Of a DNA stretch of 54,411 nt, positions 16,028 to 29,435 are shown one piece after another. The stretch spans positions 1 through 54,411 of the forward strand of contig CAIXHP010000058.1 of NCBI GenBank assembly GCA_903919315.1, written 5' to 3'. A program made the position numbers and the translations under genes. The stretch's first letter is position 1. Each line of letters starts with the position of its first letter. The notes under the pieces are model-generated. The model did no database searches. It saw only the letters and a program-made list of their open reading frames with translations, and had not been told where the DNA came from. Origin of the DNA: an uncultured Pseudomonadota bacterium (GTDB lineage: Bacteria > Pseudomonadota > Alphaproteobacteria > UBA9219).

Positions 16028-16789
16028 TTAGTATTTCTTCGGCAACCGTTCCGTCACGAGCCGCGTTAGCGCGGCGGGCGCGATGTTGAGCAGCCGCACG
16101 GCGGCATAGAGCGCCCACGGAAAGGCGATGCGCGGTTCGTCGTCGGCGAGGCCGCGTTGGATGATGGCGGCGGCGCGTTCGGCCGACATGAGGAACGGCA
16201 TCGGAAAGCTGTTCACGTCCGTCATCGGCGTTTTGACGAAGCCAGGGCAGATGACGTTGACCTTGACCCCCTGCGGTTTCAGGACGCCGCGCAGAGCCTC
16301 GCCGTACACCCGCACCGCCGCTTTGCTGGCGCAATAGGCCGGAGCGCCCGCCGCGCCCAGAAAGCTGGCCAGCGAGCTCATGATGGCGATTTGTCCCTGT
16401 TGCCGCTCCAGCATGGCGGGTATGACGGGGTGGAGCGTGTTCAGAACACCCGTGACGTTGGTGTCAAAGATGGCGTGGGCTTGCTGTTCGCTTTCCTGCC
16501 CTTCGCCGGTTCCGCCCGAAATTCCGGCGTTGGCGATGACGAGATCGATGGGGCGCATGTCCTCGCAGCTGTCGAGCCACGCCTTCATGCCCTTGCCGTC
16601 GGTGACATCCAAGGCCGCGATGGTCGCGTGCGCGCCGCGCCGTTCGGCCTTTTCGGCGACTTGCTCAAGGCGCTCTATGTCGCGGCCCTGCAGCGAGACC
16701 GTGATGCCTGAAGCAGCGTATTGCTCCGCCAGCGCCGCGCCAAGGCCGCTGGACGCGCCCGTGATGACGATATGGCGGGGGTCACGCAT
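16028..16789 (-). CDS. Short-chain dehydrogenase/reductase
   Basis: 253 residues from the ATG at 16789, a normal SDR length. NAD(P)-binding GASSGLGAALA lies near the N-terminus, NAG in VIANAGISG, catalytic Ser in IMSSLASF and YxxxK as YCASK. The substrate is not predictable; the C-terminus (LYAAVRLLNIAPAALTRLV) looks membrane-associated, as in several lipid-modifying SDRs. The start overlaps the end of rnr by eight bases, so translation is coupled. A longer in-frame start at 16882 lies inside rnr and adds residues foreign to the family. Confidence 0.87.
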   Translation of the reverse strand: MRDPRHIVITGASSGLGAALAEQYAASGITVSLQGRDIERLEQVAEKAERRGAHATIAALDVTDGKGMKAWLDSCEDMRPIDLVIANAGISGGTGEGQESEQQAHAIFDTNVTGVLNTLHPVIPAMLERQQGQIAIMSSLASFLGAAGAPAYCASKAAVRVYGEALRGVLKPQGVKVNVICPGFVKTPMTDVNSFPMPFLMSAERAAAIIQRGLADDEPRIAFPWALYAAVRLLNIAPAALTRLVTERLPKKY

Positions 16790-18698
16790 GCCGGGATCGC
16801 TTGCGTTGTTCGCGGTTGGGCTTGGTTTTGCCGGAGGGTCGGGCCGCGCCCGTGCCTTCCTTTCGGTCTTCCACGATGACAAAGCTCATGCTGCCGGTCA
16901 GTTTGTCGGCTTTGTCCAAGCGGACTTTCACCGGCGTGGCGAGTTGATAGACGCGGTTGGTGCGTTGGCCGACCAAGGCATGGCGCTTTTCGTCGTGATG
17001 GTAAAAATCGTGGGGTAGGGCGTTAAAGGGGATGATGCCGTCCGCGCCGGTTTCATCGAGCCGCGCGAACAGACCAAAGCGGGCCACGCCGCTGATCCGC
17101 GCCGGAAAGATCGTGCCGACCTTGTCCGCCAGAAACAGCGTGGTGAAGCGATCCACGACTTCGCGTTCCGCCGTGGCCGAGCGCCGTTCCGTGCCGGAGA
17201 TATGCTCGCCGATGTCGGCCAGACGCTCGATTTCGGCATCGGTCAGCCCGTCGTTGCCCAGTTTGCAGACGCGGATCAACCCGCGATGCACCACCAGATC
17301 GGCATAGCGCCGGATGGGCGAGGTGAAATGCGCGTACTTCGCCAGCGCCAGCCCAAAGTGGCCGATGTTGTCGGGGCTGTAGACCGCTTGCGCCTGCGAA
17401 CGCAGCATGACTTCGTTGACGACTTGGGCGTGCGGGCCTCCGGCGGCGCTTTCCAGAATTTGGGTCAGCATGCGCGGGTGGAGCTGCTTGGCGGGGACGA
17501 GGCTTATGCCGAGGCTGTCGAGAAAATCGCGCAGAGCCGTCAGTTTGATTTCGTTCGGTTTGTCGTGGATGCGGTAGAGACACAGGCCGCCCTTGCCCTC
17601 CAACTGCGCCGCCGCCGCGACGTTGGCGCAGATCATGAACTCCTCGATCAGCTTGTGGCTATCCAGTCGTTCGCGCACTTTGATGGCTTTGACGAATCCG
17701 TCCTTGCCGAGTTCGACCTTGCGCTCCGGCAGATCAAGTTCCAGCGTGCCGCGTTTGAGCCGCGCGTGGATCAGGCATTTATACGCGCCGTACAGCGGCC
17801 GGATGACCGTATCCAGCAATGGCGCGGTGGTCGCGTCGGCTTTGCCGTCCATCGCCGCTTGCACTTGTTCATAGGTCAGGCGGGCGCGGGACTTCATCAC
17901 GCCGCGCACGAATTGCCAGCGCACCAGCTCGCCCGCTTTGTCCAGCCACATGTGAACCGCCATGCAGGCGCGTTCGACGGCGGGCTTCAGCGAGCATAGC
18001 TCGTTGCTCAGGGCTTCGGGCAGCATCGGCACGACGCGGTCGGGGAAATAGGTGGAGTTGCCGCGTTCATAGGCTGTTTGCGCGAGCGCGGTGCCCTCCC
18101 TCACATAATGCGCCACGTCGGCGATGGCGACGACGAGATGCCAGCCGTCTTCGTGTGGCTCGGCGAACACCGCGTCGTCAAAGTCGCGCGCGTCGGGGCC
18201 GTCGATGGTCACCAAGGGAATGTCGCGCAAGTCCGTGCGCCCTTCCAGCGTGACGGGTTTGGCGGCTTCGGCTTCGCGCACGGCGGCTTCGCTGAACTGA
18301 TCTGGAATCTGGTGGGTGTGGATGGCGATCAGGCTGACGTTGCGGGCATCGTCGGGTTGACCCAGATGGTGCGAAACTTCCACCTCGCGCCGCCCGAATT
18401 TGCTGCTGGCCAAGACTTTGGCGGCGACCAGTTCGCCCGCTTTTTGCTCGGCGTTCTTGGGAGTGCGGATGACATACTCCGCTTTCTCGCGCCGGTCGGT
18501 CGATTCCAGCCCCCAGCCGTAGGAGGTTTTGACGATCACGCCGACGACATGTTGTGGCGTTTCGCGCGGCGGCTTTGCGCCGGGTCTGGCGGCCTGAGGC
18601 TTGCCCGCGCCGCGCCGGAAATGTTCCTTAAAGCGCGAGGAGGCCTTTTTCTTTTTGCCGGGTTCAGCGGGGGACTTGCGCGGCGGTTTGCGTTTCAT
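16782..18698 (-). CDS. rnr: Ribonuclease R (3'-5' exoribonuclease), short form
   Basis: 638 residues; E. coli RNase R has 813. It degrades structured RNA processively. A basic Lys/Arg/Pro-rich head (1-45) is followed by a cold-shock-like domain (VGVIVKTSYGWGLEST), then the RNB catalytic domain with the metal-binding Asp cluster TIDGPDARDFDDAV and SPIRRYADLVVHRGL, then an S1 domain (FGLFARLDETGADGIIPFN) and a basic tail. The N-terminal helix-turn-helix region of longer RNase R proteins is missing. Coupled to the SDR gene downstream. Confidence 0.9.
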   Translation of the reverse strand: MKRKPPRKSPAEPGKKKKASSRFKEHFRRGAGKPQAARPGAKPPRETPQHVVGVIVKTSYGWGLESTDRREKAEYVIRTPKNAEQKAGELVAAKVLASSKFGRREVEVSHHLGQPDDARNVSLIAIHTHQIPDQFSEAAVREAEAAKPVTLEGRTDLRDIPLVTIDGPDARDFDDAVFAEPHEDGWHLVVAIADVAHYVREGTALAQTAYERGNSTYFPDRVVPMLPEALSNELCSLKPAVERACMAVHMWLDKAGELVRWQFVRGVMKSRARLTYEQVQAAMDGKADATTAPLLDTVIRPLYGAYKCLIHARLKRGTLELDLPERKVELGKDGFVKAIKVRERLDSHKLIEEFMICANVAAAAQLEGKGGLCLYRIHDKPNEIKLTALRDFLDSLGISLVPAKQLHPRMLTQILESAAGGPHAQVVNEVMLRSQAQAVYSPDNIGHFGLALAKYAHFTSPIRRYADLVVHRGLIRVCKLGNDGLTDAEIERLADIGEHISGTERRSATAEREVVDRFTTLFLADKVGTIFPARISGVARFGLFARLDETGADGIIPFNALPHDFYHHDEKRHALVGQRTNRVYQLATPVKVRLDKADKLTGSMSFVIVEDRKEGTGAARPSGKTKPNREQRKRSRHA

Positions 18699-18734
18699 CG
18701 GGAGCCTTCACAAGTCGTTGTCGCGGGAAGACGC

Positions 18735-19238
18735 TTATTCCTTGGGCGTTCCGGGAGGACCGCCTTTGTCTTCGATCGGCACGCCGGATTCGTATTTGAC
18801 GCGGCGCATGGCCGGAGCGGATTTGACGTGGTTCACGTTGGCGGCGGTGGTCAGCTGGGTCGTCAGGAATTTTTGGAAAGATTCCCAGTCCTCGGCCACG
18901 ACCTTGAGCAGAAAGTCCGTGTCGCCGGTCAGCATGTAACATTCGCGCACCTGCGGCCACGCTTCGATCAAGCGGCCAAAATGCGCCAGATCGGCTTCGC
19001 CGTGGTTAACCAAGCTCACCTGAATAAAGACCGTCAGGCCAAAGCCCATTTTGTCCGCCGCGATGTCGGCGTGATAGCCGCGAATATACCCGGCTTCTTC
19101 CAGCGCGCGCACGCGGCGCAGGCAAGGGGGGGCCGAGATGCCTGCCTGTTTGGCGAGGTCAACGTTGGTCATCCGGCCGTCTTTCTGCAATTCGCGCAGA
19201 ATTTTCAGGTCGATGCGATCGAGTTTGACGTGCTTCAT
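18735..19238 (-). CDS. Lrp/AsnC-family transcriptional regulator
   Basis: 167 residues from the ATG at 19238. The N-terminal winged helix-turn-helix (LDRIDLKILRELQKDGRMTN, then LAKQAGISAPPCLRRVRALEEAGYI) is typical. The C-terminal RAM domain, which binds amino acids, runs from about residue 65 (GLTVFIQVSLVNH) to SAPAMRRVKYESGVP. Members are global or local regulators responding to amino acids. The gene is divergent from the ELM1-CDPS pair across a 45-base gap, so that pair is a likely target. A much longer minus-strand frame extends upstream but overlaps the ELM1 gene and is not the real start. Confidence 0.92.
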   Translation of the reverse strand: MKHVKLDRIDLKILRELQKDGRMTNVDLAKQAGISAPPCLRRVRALEEAGYIRGYHADIAADKMGFGLTVFIQVSLVNHGEADLAHFGRLIEAWPQVRECYMLTGDTDFLLKVVAEDWESFQKFLTTQLTTAANVNHVKSAPAMRRVKYESGVPIEDKGGPPGTPKE

Positions 19239-19283
19239 TCCATTCTCGTAAGCTTGGGCTGGAACAAAGGGGATAGTAGCCGG

Positions 19284-20276
19284 ATGTTGGACAAGAGCCA
19301 AGTGACATGCTGGGTGGTCTCGGACGGCAAGGCCGGGATGGAGAATCCCTGCCTTGGATTGGCCGAAAAGCTGGGTTTGACCCCCATTGTCAAGCGTGTG
19401 CGCGTGCGGTCGCCGTGGCGGCAGCTGTCGCCTTTTTTGCGGGCGGGCCTGCGGTGGGCCTTTAGCGCCAAGGGCGACCCCATCGGCCCGCCTTGGCCTG
19501 ATTTGTTGATCGCTTCGGGGCGGCAGAGCCTCGCGGCGGCGCTTTACGCCCGTCGCGCGACGATGGGGTGGGGGGCCAAGCGCACGGTTACCGTGTATAT
19601 TCAAAATCCGGTGATAGATCCGTCGCGCTTTGATCTGGTGGTCGTGCCGCGCCATGACCTGCTCACCGGCCCGAACATCATGACGACGCGCGGGTCGCTC
19701 CATCGCGTGACTCCGGAACTGTTGCGCGGTGAGGCTGAAAAGCTGCGGCCACAGGTGGCGCACTTGCCGTCGCCGCGCTTTGCGGTGCTGATCGGCGGCA
19801 GCAATGCGGTTTACCAACTGACGCCGCGCGAGATGCTTCCTTTGGCGATGCGACTCCATGCGCTGGCCAAGACCACGGGCGGGAGTTTGCTGGTCACGCC
19901 TTCGCGTCGGACAGGCCGCGAGAACCTCGCCGTTCTGCAAGCGGGGTTGCAGGATGTGCCCGCGTATATTTGGGACGGCACGGGAGCCAATCCCTATTTC
20001 GGCATGCTGGGGCTGGCGGACGCGGTGATCGTGACGTGCGATTCCGTGAATCTGGCTTCGGAAGCCTGCAGCACCGGCAAGCCCGTGTATGTGGTCGATC
20101 TGCCCGGCGGCTCCGACAAATTCCGCCGTTTCCACCAAGCCATGCGCGACGACGGCCTAACGCGCCCGTTCGACGGCACGCTGGAAAACTGGAACTACAC
20201 GCCGCTCGATGACATGGCGCAGGTGGCGGACAGGGTGGAACGGTTGATGCGGGGGCGAGCGGCTTCCAATCTTTAG
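19284..20276 (+). CDS. ELM1-family protein (mitochondrial-fission ELM1-like)
   Basis: 330 residues. It matches the ELM1/DUF1022 family, widespread in alphaproteobacteria and named after a plant mitochondrial fission factor; the bacterial role is unknown. Family features: WVVSDGKAGMENPCLGLAE at the start, LIASGRQSLAAALYARR, YIQNPVIDPSRFDLVVVPRHD and the C-terminal TCDSVNLASEACSTGKPVYV. The fold resembles GT-B glycosyltransferases. The ATG at 19284 is the first consistent start; the open frame upstream runs antisense through lrp and rnr. The CDPS fusion begins three bases after the stop, so they are probably co-transcribed. Confidence 0.85.
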   Translation: MLDKSQVTCWVVSDGKAGMENPCLGLAEKLGLTPIVKRVRVRSPWRQLSPFLRAGLRWAFSAKGDPIGPPWPDLLIASGRQSLAAALYARRATMGWGAKRTVTVYIQNPVIDPSRFDLVVVPRHDLLTGPNIMTTRGSLHRVTPELLRGEAEKLRPQVAHLPSPRFAVLIGGSNAVYQLTPREMLPLAMRLHALAKTTGGSLLVTPSRRTGRENLAVLQAGLQDVPAYIWDGTGANPYFGMLGLADAVIVTCDSVNLASEACSTGKPVYVVDLPGGSDKFRRFHQAMRDDGLTRPFDGTLENWNYTPLDDMAQVADRVERLMRGRAASNL

Positions 20277-20279
20277 CAA

Positions 20280-21748
20280 ATGTATTCCTTCCCTACAGCC
20301 AAGCCAAAGGTCACAATGCGCAGTCCTCTCGCCATAATCGGAATGTCACCGGGCAATAGTTATTTTAAGGACTATGAAATTCGCTTCCTGCTGCGTGAGG
20401 CCGTTGAGAGGTTCGGTCGTTGCGCTATCATGGTGGCGGATATTCCTGCTATCGCGACTTATATGGCCTTGGGTTACCCGGCCAATCGGGCACGCAGCAA
20501 AGCCATACCCAAGGGCAACAACCTGAGAAACCGCACGCGCCGCCTCGCTGAGGAACTCGGTTACAGCGAAGACGTGGTGCGAATTGTCGATTGGGCGGAG
20601 GAAATAGATGCCCACCCGGAATATCAGCGGCACTACGAAGCGATTTGCGAGAAATACAGAACACTTCCCGCCTTTGCCGAGGGCGTGCGCGCTACGTCGT
20701 GCGCTGTCCTGGAAGATTCGGGAAAGTTTACCGGCGATCTTGCCAGCGCAACGGAAGGCGCAACCCATTATCTGCTTTCAGAATTGGCGTTTATGGAATT
20801 TGCGCCTGAGTTCTTTGGCTGCCCGCGAGTCTGTTATCTCTATCATCGCAATTGGCCGATCTTTGAAAAGTATATCAGTGGTTTTTATGATGGCCGTTCG
20901 CGGGACTACCTCGACTTCTTGCTGCTTGAGGCCCCTTATGAGACTTACGCAAAACTGAATGATCAAGAGGTCGCCCTTGGCGTTGCGTTGCATGATACTT
21001 ACAGCCGCGTGATGCAGAGCGGCATATTGAGGGCATCGTTCGTTGATTATCCGCCAGCAATACAGCGTAAAGGCGCTGAATTTTCCGGCATCTTTCATAC
21101 CATAATCACCGGTTTTGCTGAACGTCACCAGCTGCGAATCGAATGGGTAGAGGAAACGGGCTATGGCGCTGTTATCGCTGGCTTGGAAGAGGGACGCTTC
21201 GACATTTTTTGCTCCCCCACATGGCCAACGCCGGAACGTCATTGCAAGGCTACATTATGCTTTCCCGCTTACTACAGCGATGTCGGGGTTTGGGTGCGCG
21301 AAGACAGTCCTCTTGTCGGTCAAGACTGGTTGACGCTCAACGATCCGCAGTATCAAATCGCAATAACGGAGAATGATATTACGCATGCCATTTGCTTGAC
21401 GGATTTCACACGGGCCAAATGGGTGCGTGTGCCTCAACTGGGGCGGGTTAAGGCGCTGCTGGACGCGGTGGCCGAGGGGCGTGCTACGGCGACGATGGTT
21501 GAGAATCTTACTTACGATGCCTATGCGCGCGATTTACCTTGTAAGCTGGTCAATATCGCCGAAGACAAACCGATTCGACGTTATTCAAACAGCTTTCTGA
21601 TTGGCAAACACCAGAATGATTTTGCCGAAGTTTTGGACAACTACATGATCGATCTGAATCGACGCGGGGCGATTCGTGCCTGCGTTGACAGATTCGCGGT
21701 ATCATCAAAAGGCTTAACGTTTTCACCCATGCTATCACGAGGGCTGTA

Positions 21749-21749
<1 letters not shown>
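20280..21749 (+). CDS. tRNA-dependent cyclodipeptide synthase fused to a family 3 solute-binding domain
   Basis: 489 residues in one uninterrupted frame. Residues about 15-225 match cyclodipeptide synthases, which use two aminoacyl-tRNAs to make cyclic dipeptides. The catalytic-serine motif is IIGMSPGNSYF with Ser23; Asn26 is the Asn three positions later, as in the NYQ subgroup. ADIPAIATYMALGY, a basic stretch (70-90, tRNA contact) and HYLLSELAF follow, where Tyr164 and Glu168 keep the AlbC Y178/E182 spacing. CYLYHRNWP (Tyr188) corresponds to the AlbC Y202 region. Residues about 247-470 resemble amino-acid SBPs: ILRASFVDYPPAIQ, then IEWVEETGYGAVIAGLEEGRFDIFCS. No signal peptide, so the SBP domain should be cytosolic. 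GC is well below that of its neighbour (60-base samples counted: 53% and 40%). M13 (20316) is an alternative start. Confidence 0.87.
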
Positions 21750-25681
<3,932 letters not shown>

Positions 25682-26512
25682 TCAGAACACCGTATGCCAC
25701 GCCTTACCGATCCACGACTCGCCGCTGTCATCGGGGGTCAGGTTGTTGGCGGTTAGCAGGCGGTAGCTGTCTTCATACCACGGACTGCCGGGGAAGTTGT
25801 GGCCGAGGACGGCGGCGGTGGCTTTGGCTTCGCCGGGAATGCCCAGCGCCAGATAGCTTTCCACCAAACGATGCAGCGCTTCGGGCACATGGCTGGTCGT
25901 CTGGTATTTTTCAATCACATAACGAAAGCGGCCTACGGCGGCGGTGTAGAGCTGCTGTTTGAGGTAGTTGCGCCCGACTTCCATCTCGGCTCCCGCCAGA
26001 TGGTCGTTGATTAGCGCGATTTTCAGGACGGCATCTTTGGCAAAGGATGTTTCGGGGAAGCGGCTGACGATGTCCTGCATGCCTTTCAGCGCGTTTTCGG
26101 CGAAGCTTTGGTCGCGGCGCACGTCGGACAGGCGTTCATAGAAACACAGCGCGCGCAGGTAATAGGCGTAGGCGACGTTGTTGTTGCCGGGGTGGAGCTG
26201 GATGAACTGATCCAGCGCGAGGACGGCGTTGTCGTAATCCATCGCCTGATAATTCGCATAGGCGGCCATCAGTTCGGCGCGTGTGGCCCATTGCGAATAG
26301 GGGTGCTGGCGCTCCACCTCTTCGAATTGTTTGGCGGCTTCCTTGTAGGACTTTTTGTCCATCAGCTTGGACGCGTTGTTGTACAGCTCTTCCACCGGCT
26401 TGTCGGGCAGGGGCTTGTCCTTGTCGGTGTCGGCGCAGGCGGCGAGGCCCATAACCATGAAGCCCAAGCCCAGCGTCAGGGCGATGCGATGAAAAGATGA
26501 AATGCGACTCAC
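25682..26512 (-). CDS. bamD: Outer membrane assembly lipoprotein BamD
   Basis: 276 residues. Lipoprotein signal with Cys26 (LAAC). Mature part has TPR-like helices: KSYKEAAKQFEEVERQHPYS, MDYDNAVLALDQFIQLHPGN and TAAVGRFRYVIEKYQTTSH. BamD is the essential lipoprotein partner of BamA in inserting beta-barrels such as TolC. The order bamD-recN-ligA is widespread in alphaproteobacteria; lpxC, often upstream, is absent here. Confidence 0.94.
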   Translation of the reverse strand: MSRISSFHRIALTLGLGFMVMGLAACADTDKDKPLPDKPVEELYNNASKLMDKKSYKEAAKQFEEVERQHPYSQWATRAELMAAYANYQAMDYDNAVLALDQFIQLHPGNNNVAYAYYLRALCFYERLSDVRRDQSFAENALKGMQDIVSRFPETSFAKDAVLKIALINDHLAGAEMEVGRNYLKQQLYTAAVGRFRYVIEKYQTTSHVPEALHRLVESYLALGIPGEAKATAAVLGHNFPGSPWYEDSYRLLTANNLTPDDSGESWIGKAWHTVF

Positions 26513-26597
26513 GTCCCGAACCCCGGAATCAGGTTGAACTCAACGATCCCGCACTTATAGCACAGGTCGGGCCGGAGGTAAGATGCCGTTCCTGCCT

Positions 26598-26999
26598 TTA
26601 TTGAGGGTCTTCGATCCACCGATAAACCCAGCCTTGGGCCTGCATGCAGGCGGTGTAGAGGTCTTGTCGGGCCGGGGCGTTGTAGTCTTGGGGCGGGGGG
26701 AGGGGGGCGCGTCTCTGAACGCTCGTCTGGGTTTTGCAGTAGGTATACCCATGTTTGTCTCTGCAGCGGGTTTCTTCGACCTGATAGAGCGGTTCGCCGT
26801 AAGGGCTGTAACCATAGGGCGGCGGCGGGTAGGGATAAGCGGGAGGGACGGCGGCGATGGCGTTTTGCTGACAGTTGTAATTGTCCGCGCCAAAGGTGGA
26901 CGGATCACCGCCCGGCTTTTGCCATGCGTAATGGCCGCAGCCGCTGAGCGTCACGGCGACGATGGCCAGAAGAGCGGGCTTGCTGAATTTCGTGGGCAT
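26598..26999 (-). CDS. Small predicted lipoprotein, unknown function
   Basis: 133 residues. Signal ends LSGC with the lipidated Cys at 21. The mature part has a Tyr/Pro-rich segment (PPAYPYPPPPYGYSPYGEP) and several further Cys (YNCQQN, TRCRDKHGYTYCKTQ, ACMQAQGW). The C-terminal CMQAQGWVY pattern is common in small alphaproteobacterial lipoproteins. GGAG lies about 10 bases before the ATG. It lies between bamD and the DUF1003 gene and may share their transcript. Confidence 0.78.
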   Translation of the reverse strand: MPTKFSKPALLAIVAVTLSGCGHYAWQKPGGDPSTFGADNYNCQQNAIAAVPPAYPYPPPPYGYSPYGEPLYQVEETRCRDKHGYTYCKTQTSVQRRAPLPPPQDYNAPARQDLYTACMQAQGWVYRWIEDPQ

Positions 27000-27033
27000 C
27001 GGGCAGGGCTCCTTCGCGTGTCGGGGGCGAACC

Positions 27034-27513
27034 TTACGTTGTCTTTTTAGACGTTATTACTGTGTCGATAGTAAGGCCGTTTTTTTCGGCCAGTGCGATC
27101 AGAATGGCGTTCTGGTATTCGAGGTGGCGCAGGATGGCTTCGATTTCCTGTTCCGCCTTGATGTTGACTTCGAGGTCGTTCTCAGCCCGCGCTTCGGCGT
27201 GGCGGCCCTGAATGTTCTGGCCCACCATGATGAGGGGCATCAGCAGAATTTGGATCAGGTTCGAGATGAACAGCCAGAACACGAATCCTGTCGGCGGATC
27301 GAACTTCAGGTCTTGGGGCGCGAGGATGTTCCAGCCGAGCCACAGCGTCGTCCAGACAAAAATGATCAGGAAGAAGCCCATCGTGCCGACGTGCCCGGTG
27401 ATCCATATCGCCAGCCGCGTCAGACGCGTGGTTTTTTCCTTAACCTCGCGGTTGACGTTGCGCAGAGGTTTGCGGCGGCGTTTGAGTTCTTCGAGCGAGG
27501 GCGGGTGGCTCAT
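27034..27513 (-). CDS. DUF1003 membrane protein
   Basis: 159 residues. Two membrane helices (about 33-57 and 72-95) sit between cytosolic ends, with the DUF1003 core ITGHVGTMGFFLIIFVWTTL, LAPQDLKFDPPTGFVFWLF and NRHAEARAENDLEVN-like QGRHAEARAENDLEVNIKAE. Function unknown. The start overlaps the stop of the preceding transferase gene (ATGA), which ties it to the polysaccharide operon. Confidence 0.88.
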   Translation of the reverse strand: MSHPPSLEELKRRRKPLRNVNREVKEKTTRLTRLAIWITGHVGTMGFFLIIFVWTTLWLGWNILAPQDLKFDPPTGFVFWLFISNLIQILLMPLIMVGQNIQGRHAEARAENDLEVNIKAEQEIEAILRHLEYQNAILIALAEKNGLTIDTVITSKKTT

Positions 27514-28553
27514 GGAACCTCAGGGGCTGCGCTGGCTGTGCGGGGTGGCCGCGCGGCGCGTTGCATCGCGCCCAACAACAGCGCGACGACGATGACCGCG
27601 AGCCCTAAACCGAGGAGGGGGGAGATCATCGCAACCAGCGCCGCGTCGATCAGAGCGAGGTTGGCCAGCATGATCCATAGGACGATTTTGTCATGCCGTC
27701 CGATGGCTTGCGCGGCGCGTTGGTAGAAGTGCTGGCGGTGGGCTTGCCATATCTTTTCGCCACGCAGAAGGCGCTTGGTGATCGTCAGGCCGCTGTCGGC
27801 CAGATAGTAGAGCGCGACGCAAAGGGCGGCGGCGAGCTGGTTGGCCGTGGCGAGCGTGAGCAGGAGGTAGCCGGTCAGAAAGCCGAGCGGGATGCTGCCG
27901 ACATCGCCCAGAAAAATTTTCGCCGGATGCCAGTTGAGCAAAAGGAATCCGCCGCAGGCTCCGGCGATCAGGCCGCAGAGGATCAGCGTGTTCGGGTCGC
28001 TCGATGGGAGCAGGCTGGTCAACAGCGCCACGCCCGCCATGATGCTGATGGTCTCGGTGCCGGTGATGCCGTTGATGCCGTCCATGAAGTTGTAGAGATT
28101 CATGAACCACGCCCAGCCGAGGATCATCACCGCGCGATCCAGCGCCAGAGGCAGGTGGCCGCCAAACAAAGTTTGTTCAGGCGTGAAGGCGAGGCAACCG
28201 ATACTCGCCGCCAACAGGTGGGCGATCAACCGTAGGCCCGCGCCCAGACCTTTGCGATCGTCAAACCATGAGACGAGGACGAGAAGGAGCAGCGCGAGGA
28301 TGATCAGGACGAGCGGCGTGGAAATGGGGGGAAAGAAGGCCAGAAGCGCGGTGCCCACCGCCACCACCGCCATCACCGCGAGGCCTCCGCCGCGCGGCAC
28401 GGGGACGGTATGCAGGCTGCGTTCGTTGGGAAGGTCCAGCATCTGGCGTTTGAGCAGAATGCCTCGCAGCAGCGCGGTGAGGCCACCGCTCAGGGCGAAG
28501 GCGGTCAGCGCGAACAGCGCAACCGGCAGCAGAAACGCGAAATCGTTCAGCAT
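27510..28553 (-). CDS. WecA/WbpL-like polyprenyl-phosphate sugar-1-phosphate transferase
   Basis: 347 residues with about ten membrane helices. This family loads the first sugar phosphate (often GlcNAc or a modified HexNAc) onto undecaprenyl phosphate to start O-antigen or capsule synthesis at the inner membrane. Hallmarks: PNERSLHTVPVPRGGG, the Asp pair in SWFDDRKGLGAG, NLYNFMDGINGITG and KIFLGDVGSIPLGF. It follows rfbA by three bases, so initiation of the glycan and rhamnose supply are co-expressed. Confidence 0.9.
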   Translation of the reverse strand: MLNDFAFLLPVALFALTAFALSGGLTALLRGILLKRQMLDLPNERSLHTVPVPRGGGLAVMAVVAVGTALLAFFPPISTPLVLIILALLLLVLVSWFDDRKGLGAGLRLIAHLLAASIGCLAFTPEQTLFGGHLPLALDRAVMILGWAWFMNLYNFMDGINGITGTETISIMAGVALLTSLLPSSDPNTLILCGLIAGACGGFLLLNWHPAKIFLGDVGSIPLGFLTGYLLLTLATANQLAAALCVALYYLADSGLTITKRLLRGEKIWQAHRQHFYQRAAQAIGRHDKIVLWIMLANLALIDAALVAMISPLLGLGLAVIVVALLLGAMQRAARPPRTASAAPEVP

Positions 28554-28556
28554 GGC

Positions 28557-29435
28557 TCAGTTTCCTTCCACCAGACGTTTCAGATAGGCGGCGTAGGGCG
28601 TTTGGCCGGATTCGGCGGCGATTTTCAGGACGCGTTCGGCATCAATGAGCCCTTGGTTGAAGGCGATTTCTTCGGGGCAGCCGATCTTGATGTCTTGCCG
28701 TTGTTCGACGAGCCGGACGAAATCGGTTGCGTCGGCGAGGGATTCATGCGTGCCGGTGTCGAGCCACGCAAAGCCGCGCCCCAGCGGAACGATCTCCAGC
28801 TTTTTGTCGCGCAGATAGGCGCGGTTGATATCGGCAATTTCCAATTCGCCGCGTGCCGATGGGGTGAGCGTGTGAGCGATGTTGATCACATCGTTGTCGT
28901 AAAAATACAATCCCGTTACCGCCCAGTGCGACGGCGGGACTTTGGGCTTTTCGACCACGTCGATGGGGATGCCTTGCGCGTCATAGGCGACGACGCCGTA
29001 GCGTTCCGGGTTGGCGACATGATAGGCGAAGACCGTCGCGCCGGTTTCCTTGGCGGCGGCGGCGCGGAGCAGGGGTTGCAGCCCTTGGCCGTGATAGAGG
29101 TTGTCGCCCAAGATCATGGCGACGTTCGAGCCGCCGATAAACGGCTGGCCCAGAATAAAAGCTTCGGCCAAGCCGCGCGGCGCGGTTTGCTCGATATAGC
29201 TGAAGTTCAGACCCCACTGGCTCCCGTCGCCGAGCAGATTTCGGAACAAGGGCAAATCGCGGGGCGTGCTGACAATCAGGATGTCGCGGATTCCGGCCAG
29301 CATCATGGTGCTGATCGGGTAATAGATCATCGGCTTGTCGTACACGGGCATCAGCTGTTTGCTGACCGCGCGTGTGGCGGGATAAAGCCGCGTGCCGTTG
29401 CCGCCTGCGAGGATGATGGCTTTGGACGTGGTCAT
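28557..29435 (-). CDS. rfbA: Glucose-1-phosphate thymidylyltransferase
   Basis: 292 residues from the ATG at 29435. First step of dTDP-L-rhamnose synthesis: glucose-1-phosphate plus dTTP to dTDP-glucose. Motifs: nucleotide-binding LAGGNGTRLYPATRAVSKQL, YDKPMIYYPIS, ILGDNLYHG, VVEKPKVPPSHWAVTGLYFY and WLDTGTHESL. ATGA overlap with rfbD upstream fixes the start. Size and motifs match RmlA. Confidence 0.95.
   Translation of the reverse strand: MTTSKAIILAGGNGTRLYPATRAVSKQLMPVYDKPMIYYPISTMMLAGIRDILIVSTPRDLPLFRNLLGDGSQWGLNFSYIEQTAPRGLAEAFILGQPFIGGSNVAMILGDNLYHGQGLQPLLRAAAAKETGATVFAYHVANPERYGVVAYDAQGIPIDVVEKPKVPPSHWAVTGLYFYDNDVINIAHTLTPSARGELEIADINRAYLRDKKLEIVPLGRGFAWLDTGTHESLADATDFVRLVEQRQDIKIGCPEEIAFNQGLIDAERVLKIAAESGQTPYAAYLKRLVEGN

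Noticed and set aside
18078-19283. Upstream extension of the ELM1 open frame
   Set aside because: It runs antisense through rnr and lrp; family similarity begins at the ATG at 19284.
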